64,000 bases of DNA from Bacteroidales bacterium UBA4116 (GTDB lineage Bacteria; Bacteroidota; Bacteroidia; Bacteroidales; Tannerellaceae). The notes under the pieces are model-generated. The model saw only the letters and a program-made list of their open reading frames with translations. It did no database searches and was not told where the DNA came from. Below, piece after piece: positions 34,755-43,995 of the stretch. Position numbers and translations under genes: made by a program. How positions within the stretch are numbered: the stretch's first letter is position 1; each line of letters starts with the position of its first letter. The stretch covers positions 1 to 64,000 of the forward strand of contig DFXE01000011.1 of NCBI GenBank assembly GCA_002381645.1, given 5' to 3'.

Positions 34755-35525
34755 TTACTGTTTAATGTTTATGAGTTCTTCTATCTCATCGGCCAGCAGG
34801 TCCAGTCGGCTTCCTTTTACCAATCGCTTATCTACCGGGAAAAGAGTACACCTGAATATCGGTGCAATCAATTCGCTCATCTCGTGTCGGTAACGCTTGG
34901 TATCAGGTAAGACATTATTCATAACAGATAACCCCAGTTCCCCGATGCCTTCTTCATATATTTTATACAAATCGGATTTTTCACGCGCATCGACCATGTT
35001 CCATAAGAGGTAAAGACCTTGCAAACGGCTTTTTCCGGTACTGATTATCCTATCATTAATGATACCGGCAAATTCCAATGTAGATTGCAATACCATCTTA
35101 TCAGCAGAGATAGGGGAGAAAATATAATCCAGCGAAGCCAATGTATGGACAATTCCTTCACTGTTCAGGGTTCCCGGCAAATCAAAGAATATAATATCCG
35201 GTGCATCCCCGATATACTCATCAATCATCTTTTTTGCTGCGTCTATGGCTTCAGGAGCAGGGGCCTTGTCTATCGGATAGTTGCGTTTACCCAATGTCTT
35301 AAACTGGTTGTACGATTTTTCTTTGTAATGAGGCACTTTGCTGACGATTTCTTTATCTCTTTCCCTCATCTTATAGGTACTGTATTGTGGATAATCGCAG
35401 TCAATTACTCCAACGTTGTAGCCTTTTACATAATGAAAATAACTTGCCATAAGCACTGTTAAGGCACTTTTACCAATTCCTCCCTTTTGGGTGGAAAATG
35501 CAACCAATAATGTTTTCTTTTCCAT
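34755..35525 (-). CDS. traA: ParA-family ATPase (TraA)
   Basis: A 256-residue ParA/MinD-type ATPase. FSTQKGGIGKSALTVLMASY contains the deviant Walker A with both lysines, VGVIDCDYPQYS is the A' motif, and DIIFFDLPGTLNSEG is Walker B. It is the first gene of the tra operon, immediately upstream of a DUF3408 protein. By homology it binds DNA non-specifically and could segregate or position the element. An iteron array lies about 240 bases upstream of its start. Confidence 0.88.
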   Translation of the reverse strand: MEKKTLLVAFSTQKGGIGKSALTVLMASYFHYVKGYNVGVIDCDYPQYSTYKMRERDKEIVSKVPHYKEKSYNQFKTLGKRNYPIDKAPAPEAIDAAKKMIDEYIGDAPDIIFFDLPGTLNSEGIVHTLASLDYIFSPISADKMVLQSTLEFAGIINDRIISTGKSRLQGLYLLWNMVDAREKSDLYKIYEEGIGELGLSVMNNVLPDTKRYRHEMSELIAPIFRCTLFPVDKRLVKGSRLDLLADEIEELINIKQ

Positions 35526-35762
35526 GTGTTAAAAATTTATTTCAGTGAAACATTCATTTATTATGGAAACAGGGAAATGGAGAAGTACTTCTTTGTTTTA
35601 TTTATTCTGTACTTTGCTGTGGATTTTCTTCTTTCCTTCATCACTCATATATTTCTATACTTCCTTATAAGCGTATCCCAGTAGAGATATATGGAAATGC
35701 AGAAAGAGGAAAACACTTCGGTACTGAAAAATTGATTTGCTTTTTCAAAGAATGATTTTGAT

Positions 35763-35818
35763 ACACCAATAAACCAGCAAACCAGTAAATCAATAAATCA
35801 GTAGAACAGCAAATCATT
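35763..35818. repeat. Seven tandem 8-bp iterons upstream of traA
   Basis: The units, in order: ACACCAAT, AAACCAGC, AAACCAGT, AAATCAAT, AAATCAGT, AGAACAGC, AAATCATT. The period is exact and the consensus is AAAYCAGT. Iterons of this size beside a parA gene recall partition or operator sites. Confidence 0.75.
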
Positions 35819-36259
35819 CGTTTTCCGACAAACGAACTCTTTGTTTCAGCACTATTAAAAAATAGTGGTTCCGTAAAAAAGCAACTCTTTGCTTCCCTGT
35901 TTCTTCGACAAAGTAAGTAGGTGGTTTTGTATAAACCTAAGAATCAAAGGGCTGTGGTAGTCGTTGGCATTCCATTGGTAGGGTGTGGTTTTTTCCAGGT
36001 ATATTTTTTAGAAGGATATCCCTTCTTTCATTTCTCATTACAGATTGGATTTTTCTCTTTCTTCTCTCTCGAAAAACTTCAAAAAACAGCAACTTTTTCC
36101 CGAGTGGTAGTATTTGGCACTTGTTGGCTTAGGTTGCAGTTATCCATCTTATTATCAATGAATTTAACTTTGCATCGGGAATATTTACCCATCCCGAAAC
36201 TTACTTTTTTAGTGTGCGTAAGTTAGCCCAAATCCGCGCACGGATGTGGGTGGATTTTG

Positions 36260-36341
36260 ATTGTCGTCAGACAATGGCAAGGTATGTTTTGAGCAGCTTG
36301 AAATAAATTTCAGCATCTCAAAACACCTTGCCCCTGAGGGG
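36260..36341. other. oriT: oriT-like inverted-repeat cluster upstream of mobA
   Basis: Three nested or adjacent palindromes end 54 bases before mobA: ATTGTC-GTCA-GACAAT (36260-36275), a 14-15 bp interrupted repeat GCAAGGTATGTTTTGAG / CTCAAAACACCTTGC (36277-36293 and 36317-36331), and CCCCTGAGGGG (36331-36341). Position and structure fit the origin of transfer recognised by MobA/MobB. The nick site is not identified. Confidence 0.5.
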
Positions 36342-36394
36342 GAAGAATTACTCCGAAGTCATAATTCAGTAACGGTTTTCAAAAACGATTTTCA

Positions 36395-36829
36395 ATGGAT
36401 GAAACAAGAAAAAGGAAGGTTGGCAGGCTTCCGAAAAAAGACCCTGCCGTTTTCAGGTACTCGATTAGCTTCAATGCTGTAGAACATGATAAGTTCCTCT
36501 CGCTATTTGAGCAGTCGGGGCAAAGGGTAAAGGCTCATTTCATTACTGCCTGCATATTTTCAAAGCCGGTAAAAGTCGTGCAGATTGATAAGGGAATGCA
36601 GGATTATTACATGCGCCTGACAACTTTTTATGGGCAGTTCAGAGCAATAGGTACGAATTATAATCAATGTGTAAAGGCTTTGAAGTCTAATTTTTCGGAG
36701 AAAAAAGCACTCGCTTTACTCTATAAATTGGAGAAAGCAACCGTTGAACTGGTCGAATTGCAACGAAAAATCTCTGCCCAGATTGACGAATTTGAACGTA
36801 AACATTCCGATACATGGTTGCAAAAATAA
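36395..36829 (+). CDS. mobA: Mobilisation accessory protein MobA (relaxosome)
   Basis: The 144-residue protein starts with a basic tail (MDETRKRKVGRLPKKDPAVF), then RYSISFNAVEHDKFLSLFEQ, and ends in helices with RAIGTNYNQCVKALKSNFSE, the signature of MobC/MobA-type relaxosome proteins (G-x-N-x-N/Q). It overlaps the relaxase gene by 16 bases and lies next to the oriT-like repeats, so it probably bends or marks oriT for the relaxase. Confidence 0.82.
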   Translation: MDETRKRKVGRLPKKDPAVFRYSISFNAVEHDKFLSLFEQSGQRVKAHFITACIFSKPVKVVQIDKGMQDYYMRLTTFYGQFRAIGTNYNQCVKALKSNFSEKKALALLYKLEKATVELVELQRKISAQIDEFERKHSDTWLQK

Positions 36830-38151
36830 ATAAGGGGAATAACCTTTTCGGTGCATTGATCTATAATAATCAGAAAGTCGAGAACGATCTTGCCAGGATA
36901 ATTCACTCCAATAAAGTGATGCAGGATAAGAACGGAGAACATAATATGTTTCTCTGCAACCAATCATTTGCACCCTTTCTGGCTGCTAACCGGAAGACGG
37001 AAGAACCGATTTTGCACATATCTATCAATCCGCATCCCGATGATGTGTTGACAGATGACCAGTTGATAGACATTGCTGATGAGTATATGCAGAAAATGGG
37101 ATTCGGTGAACAACCGTATATTGTATTTAAGCATGAAGACATAGAAAGAAAACACATCCATATCGTAAGTGTAAATGTGGATGCAACAGGTCGCAAGATC
37201 AACGATTTTAATAATTATCGCCACTCTAAAAAGATTATGCAGGAATTGGAAGCAAAATACAACCTGCATCCTGCCGACAAAATAGATTATTCGGAAGATG
37301 TACCCCGGTTGAAAAAAGTAGATTACGAGATAGGAAACGTGAAAAAGCAGATTGGGAATAATGTGAAAGCCCTGATGCAGTCCTATCGTTTCACTTCCTT
37401 ACCTGAATTTCGTGCTTTACTTTCCTTATATAATATAGGTGTAGAAGAAGTAAGCGGAGAAGCCCGTGGCAAAAACTATCGGGGGTTGGTCTATTCTGCT
37501 CTTGACAGCGAAGGAAATAAAGTAGGCACTCCTATCAAATCTTCTTCCATCGCCAAAAGTGTGGGCCATGCCGCATTGATAAAAAAGGTTTCGTCGTCAG
37601 CAAAACTAATCAAAGAAAATGGACTGACTAAGCGGGTAAAACCGATTCTGGATACGGCTATTAAAAACTACCAAAACAGGAAGTCTTTTGAAGCAGAACT
37701 TTTACGTAGTGGAATAAGTGTCGTTTTCCGGGAGAATGAAGGAGGACGGATTTATGGTGCGACATTTATCGACCATGAGAATCGTGCTGTGTTCAATGGC
37801 TCAAAAATCGGGAAAGCTTATTCGGCGAATGTATTTCATAATCTTTTCCAAAACACCCAGGAGAACGAACCTTTGCTTACCAGTCAGGAAACAGATAGTA
37901 AGGAAGAAACTGAGGCAGTTCATCTTGTATTGGAGCCGGATGTTACAACACCACTAAAAGAACGGGAAGATCCGGAAACACCAATCACCGATTTTTCAAA
38001 GAATATGGATAGGCAAAATTCTGACGATGCTGATTTTGGCGGTCTGCCTTCACTATTGGAACAACACAGAGCAGACTATGAGGCAGAAGCCTTCGCACGT
38101 CAGAAGGAAATGGAAAGTAAACGCCGCAAACGCAAAGGAAGACGTATGTAA
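36814..38151 (+). CDS. mobB: Relaxase MobB (MOBP-type)
   Basis: A 445-residue relaxase. An N-terminal tyrosine lies in NLFGALIYNNQKV (about residue 17), the candidate nucleophile. The three-histidine metal motif includes LHISINPHPDD and KHIHIVSVNVD (H-x-H). The C-terminal third is charged and disordered, with a basic final tail (KRRKRKGRR). It nicks oriT and pilots the strand. mobA precedes it and the coupling protein follows by 44 bases. Confidence 0.88.
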   Translation: MVAKINKGNNLFGALIYNNQKVENDLARIIHSNKVMQDKNGEHNMFLCNQSFAPFLAANRKTEEPILHISINPHPDDVLTDDQLIDIADEYMQKMGFGEQPYIVFKHEDIERKHIHIVSVNVDATGRKINDFNNYRHSKKIMQELEAKYNLHPADKIDYSEDVPRLKKVDYEIGNVKKQIGNNVKALMQSYRFTSLPEFRALLSLYNIGVEEVSGEARGKNYRGLVYSALDSEGNKVGTPIKSSSIAKSVGHAALIKKVSSSAKLIKENGLTKRVKPILDTAIKNYQNRKSFEAELLRSGISVVFRENEGGRIYGATFIDHENRAVFNGSKIGKAYSANVFHNLFQNTQENEPLLTSQETDSKEETEAVHLVLEPDVTTPLKEREDPETPITDFSKNMDRQNSDDADFGGLPSLLEQHRADYEAEAFARQKEMESKRRKRKGRRM

Positions 38152-38195
38152 ATAATTCAACATATAATTTTTATTCATTTTAAAAACAAGATTTT

Positions 38196-40196
38196 ATGCA
38201 AAACGAGGATGATTTGAGAGGACTCGCCAAGGTGATGGAATTCATGCGAGCCATTAGTATTTTATTTGTTCTTATCCACATTTATTGGTTTTGTTACGAG
38301 TATATCCGTGAACTAAACTTCAACCTGTCGGTAGTGGATAAGATACTGTTGAACTTTAACCGCACAGCAGGTCTTTTTTCCAATATATTATGGACAAAAC
38401 TATTTGCGGTGGTTTTCATGGGGCTGTCCTGTTTGGGGACAAAAGGAGTAAAAGAAGAAAAAATAACATGGACGAAAATATCTGTATTCGGTATTGTTGG
38501 CTTTATGCTCTTTTTCCTTAACTGGTGGATACTGGATTTATTTCTCCCGCTTGCAGCAAATACCACCATTTATATTTTCACCTTGTCGCTGGGGTATATT
38601 TGTATGTTAATGTCGGGCTTATGGATGAGCCGTTTACTCAAAAATCGCATGATGGATGACGTTTTTAATATGGAGAATGAGTCATTCATGCAGGAAACCC
38701 GTCTGATGGAAAACGAATATTCGATCAATCTACCGACCCGTTTTTTCTATAAGAAGAAATGGAATAAGGGTTGGATAAATGTTGTAAATCCATTCAGGGC
38801 AACGATTGTACTTGGTACTCCTGGCTCAGGAAAGTCTTATGCAGTGGTAAATAACTTCATAAAACAACAAATTTGTAAGGGTTATAGTCAATATATCTAT
38901 GACTATAAATATCCGGACCTCTCTACGATTGCTTATAACACGCTATTAAACAACAGAAAAGCATATAAAGTAGAACCGAAGTTTTTCGTTATTAACTTTG
39001 ATAATCCAGCCGGAAGTCATCGGTGTAATCCCATTAATCCCGACTTTATGACCGACATTTCGGATGCTTACGAGAGTGCCTATACAATTATGCTAAACCT
39101 CAATAAAAGTTGGATAACCAAACAGGGAGACTTCTTTGTGGAATCTCCGATAATTTTACTCGCGGCTATTATTTGGTATCTAAAAATCTATGAAGGAGGA
39201 AAGTATTGCACATTCCCTCATGCGATAGAATTCCTGAATAAGAAATACACTGATATTTTCCCTATCCTGACCTCTTATCCACAGCTTGAGAACTACCTTT
39301 CTCCGTTTATGGATGCTTGGCTCGGGAATGCGCAAGATCAGCTCCAGGGCCAGATAGCATCGGCTAAAATCCCTTTGTCCAGAATGATAAGTCCTCAACT
39401 TTATTGGGTGATGACCGGTAATGATTTTACGCTGGATATCAATAATCCGGATGAGCCGAAAGTTCTTTGTGTAGGGAATAATCCTGATCGGCAAAATATC
39501 TATTCGGCGGCTCTGGGTTTGTATAATTCCCGTATTGTGAAGTTGATAAATAAAAAGGGGATGCTGAAATCTTCGGTTATTATTGATGAGTTACCTACGA
39601 TTTATTTCAAAGGTCTCGATAACCTGATAGCCACTGCCCGAAGTAACAAAGTCGCTGTCTGTTTGGGCTTTCAGGATATGAGCCAATTAACAAGGGATTA
39701 CGGTGATAAAGAGGCCAAAGTTGTGAGCAATACTGTCGGGAATATCTTTTCCGGTCAGGTTGTTGGTGATACTGCGAAAACGCTTTCGGAACGCTTTGGG
39801 AAGGTATTGCAGAAACGCCAGTCTATGACTATCAATAAGCAGGATAAAAGTACCACTATTAATACTCAACTGGATTCTCTGATTCCTGCATCAAAGATTA
39901 GCGGACTGACACAGGGAATGTTTGTCGGCTCGGTTTCGGATAATTTTGATGAACGGATAGAACAGAAGATTTTTCATTGTGAAATTGTAGTTGATAATGC
40001 GAAAGTGGCTGCGGAAACGAAGGCTTATCAGAAGATACCGGAATTTACAAATTTCGTGAATGAGGATGGAGAGAACATGATGCAGCAGGAGATTGAGCGG
40101 AATTATTATCGCATTAAGGAGGAGGCCCAGCAGATTGTGGACTTGGAGCTGGCGAAGTTGAAGGATGATCCGAAGTTTAGGGATTTGATAAAGTAG
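38196..40196 (+). CDS. mobC: Type IV coupling protein MobC (VirD4/TraG family)
   Basis: The 666-residue protein has about four N-terminal membrane helices (residues 15-150) and a cytoplasmic ATPase domain: Walker A in VLGTPGSGKSYAVVNNFI, Walker B in SSVIIDELPTIYF, and AVCLGFQDMSQLTRDYG typical of VirD4. It delivers the relaxase-DNA complex to the TraG/TraJ apparatus. The gene contains two TTATCCACA sequences (38272-38280 and 39275-39283). Confidence 0.9.
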   Translation: MQNEDDLRGLAKVMEFMRAISILFVLIHIYWFCYEYIRELNFNLSVVDKILLNFNRTAGLFSNILWTKLFAVVFMGLSCLGTKGVKEEKITWTKISVFGIVGFMLFFLNWWILDLFLPLAANTTIYIFTLSLGYICMLMSGLWMSRLLKNRMMDDVFNMENESFMQETRLMENEYSINLPTRFFYKKKWNKGWINVVNPFRATIVLGTPGSGKSYAVVNNFIKQQICKGYSQYIYDYKYPDLSTIAYNTLLNNRKAYKVEPKFFVINFDNPAGSHRCNPINPDFMTDISDAYESAYTIMLNLNKSWITKQGDFFVESPIILLAAIIWYLKIYEGGKYCTFPHAIEFLNKKYTDIFPILTSYPQLENYLSPFMDAWLGNAQDQLQGQIASAKIPLSRMISPQLYWVMTGNDFTLDINNPDEPKVLCVGNNPDRQNIYSAALGLYNSRIVKLINKKGMLKSSVIIDELPTIYFKGLDNLIATARSNKVAVCLGFQDMSQLTRDYGDKEAKVVSNTVGNIFSGQVVGDTAKTLSERFGKVLQKRQSMTINKQDKSTTINTQLDSLIPASKISGLTQGMFVGSVSDNFDERIEQKIFHCEIVVDNAKVAAETKAYQKIPEFTNFVNEDGENMMQQEIERNYYRIKEEAQQIVDLELAKLKDDPKFRDLIK

Positions 40197-40206
40197 GAAA
40201 CAAAAA

Positions 40207-40240
40207 TATCCCACTTTATTGTCTCAAATAGAGTGGGATA
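40207..40240 (-). terminator. Hairpin between mobC and the defence block
   Basis: TATCCCACT (40207-40215) pairs with AGTGGGATA (40232-40240). On the minus strand the stem is followed by TTTTTG, fitting a terminator for the leftward defence genes, although it is about 230 bases from the HNH stop. On the plus strand there is no T-run after it. The rest of 40241-40471 holds nothing I recognise. Confidence 0.45.
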
Positions 40241-40471
40241 TAGGAGGTTAATCATCAGAGAATATAGAAATCACCCTGTGTAATTCATTTTAGTTGGGGA
40301 GTACGCAGTTGGGTATATATACATCCTTTCGGTATTTCAATTTTTAATTAATTCTCATGCCTCCACATTTTTAAAATCCTATTCTGCGTTTATCTCTGAA
40401 AATTTGGTAAATCCGCTAGATTGATCTACCCCGAATCCATCTATTTACAGAGGGTTTTGAACGGACAAGGG

Positions 40472-41491
40472 TTAAATTAACCCTAGTTGTATAGCTAAAT
40501 CCTGTGTAAACTTGGCTAGGGGACGTTTATGGATATCCTCTTCTTTGCTATAGTTCCCTAATATAAGTCTATTCAGCATAGATTCGTCACATATAGCAGA
40601 CCCGAAAGATGTTAAAAGGGATTTTTTATAGGCAGGTGTATATATATCACTCTTTATTATAATTTCTACTGCTAAATCCTGTTGGGTTTTGTAAATGCCT
40701 TCTATGCAAAATATTTTATTGTGTCCTTCTTTTAAATCGTTGTCTCTGCTGTTAATTGCCTCAAAGCCAAATTTTAAAACGCTACATCTCTTACAGGTTT
40801 TATAACGCACAAGGGATTCATCGTCTATGCGAAAGTTAAAAGTGTTGAGGTTTTGAACTGTATTTTCTGTGTATAACTCAAAGAAAATTTCTTCACTATC
40901 ACTTTTTGATCGGTTACAGCTACTGCAAACAGGATATAGATTAAAAAAAGAGGTACATAGAAAAGGGTAAACCGATTTAGGGTAGTAATGATCTAATTCT
41001 AAGAGTGCCTTTCGCTCCCTAACTTGTTTCCTGATCTTTCTCTTTTTAGTGTATCGATAGTAAATATTTTCAACGGTAAGGGCATATTGTGAATTGCAAT
41101 AGACACAAACTCTTATTCCCGAATTTTTAAGATATGGAATACTTTCCTTATCTCTGAGAGCATCATACCTCATCGCAGAGACTATCGCCTCATAAAATTT
41201 TATTTTTTTGTTGGGTATTTTTCTGTTTACATCTACATTTAATGCGTCAAACTCCCTGATTAATGTTCTCATCTTATCTGGAGTAGCAGAAAGTATAGGC
41301 TCATACTCCGTTATTATTTTGTCTACATATTGACGATATTTTATTTCTTTGGCAGGAATATCATCATGAAGTTTGGTCAGTATTGCCAAAGGTCTTTGAA
41401 ATTCATCATCTCTTGATACAAAGAGTTTTTTGGCATACTTTTTTGCTATCTCTCTCAGTCGGTCGTCAATCAATATCTTTCTCATCTTCAT
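40472..41491 (-). CDS. HNH endonuclease-like protein (Septu PtuB-like)
   Basis: The 339-residue protein has a zinc-stabilised HNH domain: VCVYCNSQY (first C-x-x-C), LELDHYYPKSVYPFL with the catalytic D-H pair, NLYPVCSSCNRSKSD with the second C-x-x-C and following N. A further C-x-x-C pair (TCKRCSV) lies about 30 residues on. The N-terminal 120 residues and C-terminal 110 residues are not recognised. Its start overlaps the AAA-ATPase gene by 26 bases. ATPase plus HNH is the Septu arrangement, though both proteins look larger than typical Septu proteins. Confidence 0.72.
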   Translation of the reverse strand: MKMRKILIDDRLREIAKKYAKKLFVSRDDEFQRPLAILTKLHDDIPAKEIKYRQYVDKIITEYEPILSATPDKMRTLIREFDALNVDVNRKIPNKKIKFYEAIVSAMRYDALRDKESIPYLKNSGIRVCVYCNSQYALTVENIYYRYTKKRKIRKQVRERKALLELDHYYPKSVYPFLCTSFFNLYPVCSSCNRSKSDSEEIFFELYTENTVQNLNTFNFRIDDESLVRYKTCKRCSVLKFGFEAINSRDNDLKEGHNKIFCIEGIYKTQQDLAVEIIIKSDIYTPAYKKSLLTSFGSAICDESMLNRLILGNYSKEEDIHKRPLAKFTQDLAIQLGLI

Positions 41492-43937
41492 TATGCAATT
41501 TTGATTTCAGGTATTCTATCCTTTCCTTTATATATTCCTGATCTTTCCACTTAAACTTCTTATCATAAAGGAACTGTAATCTTTCTTGTAAAACGGGTTC
41601 GGCTACCATTCTTATTGTTTGCTTCGCCTTTTGGGGATTCCAATAGGTTTTCGGAATTGCTATATTGGAAATATCTTGTCTATCGTCCTTGGTAAGAAGG
41701 TATTCAATGAGATTCTCTATTATATGCCTAGCAAATTCACCCATAAACGAGTCACAGAGGAAAAATTTATTTGCCAACAATTCGTGAATGTTTTCACCGA
41801 ATGTTTGTTCTTTTACTATACCGTTTTCTTTTTCAAGAATGGGCCAGCCCTGACCTATTTTCAGAATGTTGTTTGATGGGATGTCAGACAATATAAAGGG
41901 CGAGTGGGTAACAAAGCAAATATTGATGCTTTCTAGGTTATTCAAATCAGCAGCTTCTATCTGGCTTATCAACTTTTTTACATATTTCTGTTGGTATTCA
42001 GGATGAAAATAAAGTTCTATCTCTTCGAAAATAAGATTTACATATTTGTATTTTATCATTTTATCAATCTGTTCAGTAGAATTTATATTTTTCAAATGAT
42101 AAATTACAGAACTGATGCTGTTTAACTCTTGGCGTTCACCTGAGCTCAATTCGGACAGGAGGCTTACTTCTTCACTTTCTTTCCGACCGACCAATATATC
42201 CACATTAAATACCGGAGGTGGTAATAAGTCCAATATATCTATTCCTTTTCGATTTTGAATGATATTATTTGTACGTTTTTCATATTCGTGTAATTTGATA
42301 ATGGCAACTTCACTATCGGAGGAAGTAGCGATTTTTCCCTTTATTTCCTTGTGCGTACAGTTATTAAAGTCGGTTTCAGTAGCGATGTAATGATATTCGT
42401 TATTTAATTTGATAAAATGAATGGTTTGCCTGATCTTTAACGATATATGACTCGGATCATCAAGAATTGCATTTACAATATTTTTACAATACTCCTGGAT
42501 GTTATCAAAATATGTATTTTCGGTAAGAAATTCTATGAGATAGAAATCTTTCCTAAGATCTTTATACTTCTGGTATTTTTCAACTATGGATATGGACTTA
42601 TATATTAGGTAGTCATAAGCTAGGTCTTTAACAGTATCGTCTACTACATAATTGTTATACATTGATTTCCACTCTTCGTGGAATGCGACAATCACCATGC
42701 ACCGAATGATTTGGATAGCATTCAACTGTTGTATGATTTGGACCTCTTCCGACTCAATAAAAAGATGGTAACTATCGTCGTTATCTAACATGTTACCAAT
42801 ATTTGATAGAGTATGAAATACTTTTTTTATATCGGTTTCTACAGGAAGCCAGTTTGGTTCGTTTCTTTCTTTCCTAATATCATTTATTAATCTGTTCTTT
42901 ACATCAATAGCTCTTCCGAATAGCTGTTTTTCTCTTTTTACAAATTCGGTCAACCTTTTCAAGTCGGATATTATCTGCCGGAATTTATTCTTGTAATTAA
43001 TTTTATCATTTTTCGCATTATGAGCTATCGTATTACGTAAATATTTTATATTAAGTTTATCCTCCATGTGGAGGCTAATATCGCTATTCATTGTGTCCTT
43101 AAAAAAAAGATACAGGGATTTATTCTCTAATTTGGAAGACGAAAATGTCAGGACCAGAGAGTCGGCATCTTGTTTATCGTTTATTTTCCTGAAATCGGTA
43201 TCTGTTACAAACAAGCTTGTGAGTCGTTGCTTTACCAAGCTATTTTCCTTGTTTATATCAATCACACCCTCTTCCCGCCATGGGTTAAGTACAATAGGAG
43301 TCTGATAACCGTCGTTTTTATGAAATATACCATTGATCCAATTCTCATTTGTCGCTGTATTTTCTTTATAAAAATCGCGAGTATTATAGGCATACAAAGA
43401 ATAATTGGATATTTGTGTATAAAATAGAAAAGGCTCTAATTCCTTTAGCTTTGCGGATTCCTTTAATGGTTTTGTAATATCGAATTTATATTTATCATCC
43501 TCCCAATCTTCGGATAATAGCCTCACTTCATTTCCTTTGTTTTCAATAATATAGATCTTGTTTCCTATCGAATAAAAAAGTCTTGCGAAGACGCCTTCCA
43601 CACCAAAAAGATAATCATGCTTTTCGAGGTAACCTGATGCATAGGCAAAATTGCTAAGAATCCGCATTAAAAGTTCAACCACTGAACTTTTCCCATCACC
43701 ATTTTTCCCAACAATAGCCGATATATTTATTAATGGAATGTCATCTTTACGATTGATAGAGAAGAAGTCCGATGGTACTTCTGGATAATTCTTCTTTTTG
43801 CGTATTTTTTCCTTATTTTCAGGATCTTCTTCATAATCATTATAGAGAAAATAAGTAGTATTTACTTTCAATATTTTTCTGATGTGGGGCTCGCATCCTG
43901 TTAGGGGTTTGACAGCAATGATTTTTAACTGTTGCAT
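41466..43937 (-). CDS. Large AAA/ABC-type ATPase (Septu PtuA-like)
   Basis: The 823-residue protein has an SMC/ABC-like ATPase split across its length. Walker A is IVGKNGDGKSSVVELLMRI (about residues 75-93), the signature loop is LSELSSGERQEL, Walker B is VNLIFEEIELYFHPEYQQ, and the H-loop is CFVTHSPFILSD. The long central insertion (about 150-590) is helical and unknown. It is coupled to an HNH nuclease gene by a 26-base overlap. By analogy with Septu and retron-associated PtuAB, it may sense infection and license the nuclease. It starts 58 bases after the UvrD stop. Confidence 0.72.
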   Translation of the reverse strand: MQQLKIIAVKPLTGCEPHIRKILKVNTTYFLYNDYEEDPENKEKIRKKKNYPEVPSDFFSINRKDDIPLINISAIVGKNGDGKSSVVELLMRILSNFAYASGYLEKHDYLFGVEGVFARLFYSIGNKIYIIENKGNEVRLLSEDWEDDKYKFDITKPLKESAKLKELEPFLFYTQISNYSLYAYNTRDFYKENTATNENWINGIFHKNDGYQTPIVLNPWREEGVIDINKENSLVKQRLTSLFVTDTDFRKINDKQDADSLVLTFSSSKLENKSLYLFFKDTMNSDISLHMEDKLNIKYLRNTIAHNAKNDKINYKNKFRQIISDLKRLTEFVKREKQLFGRAIDVKNRLINDIRKERNEPNWLPVETDIKKVFHTLSNIGNMLDNDDSYHLFIESEEVQIIQQLNAIQIIRCMVIVAFHEEWKSMYNNYVVDDTVKDLAYDYLIYKSISIVEKYQKYKDLRKDFYLIEFLTENTYFDNIQEYCKNIVNAILDDPSHISLKIRQTIHFIKLNNEYHYIATETDFNNCTHKEIKGKIATSSDSEVAIIKLHEYEKRTNNIIQNRKGIDILDLLPPPVFNVDILVGRKESEEVSLLSELSSGERQELNSISSVIYHLKNINSTEQIDKMIKYKYVNLIFEEIELYFHPEYQQKYVKKLISQIEAADLNNLESINICFVTHSPFILSDIPSNNILKIGQGWPILEKENGIVKEQTFGENIHELLANKFFLCDSFMGEFARHIIENLIEYLLTKDDRQDISNIAIPKTYWNPQKAKQTIRMVAEPVLQERLQFLYDKKFKWKDQEYIKERIEYLKSKLHNEDEKDID

Positions 43938-43995
43938 TCTAAAAAAAAATATTTAATAATATTTTTACAATATAAGTTGTATTAATCGGTATTAC

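Larger units (their letters stand above)
35526..36394. other. Gene-free region between traA and mobA (iterons, hairpins, oriT-like)
   Basis: No convincing gene is present in 869 bases between two divergent operons. It holds seven 8-bp iterons (35763-35818), hairpins TTCGTTT/AAACGAA (35817-35836) and CACTATT/AATAGTG (35850-35867), CGGGA/TCCCG (36175-36195), AACTTAC/GTAAGTT (36199-36224), ATCCG/CGGAT (36232-36245), and the oriT-like cluster next to mobA. TAACTTTG at 36165-36172 is a possible -7 element for the mob operon, without a clear -33. Confidence 0.6.

Noticed and set aside
35763..35818. CRISPR array
   Set aside because: The 8-bp units are directly abutting with no spacers and no cas genes are nearby; better explained as iterons.
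35921..36226. 101-aa forward ORF between traA and mobA
   Set aside because: It overlaps the hairpin-rich oriT region and has phenylalanine/serine-rich shadow composition with no domain.
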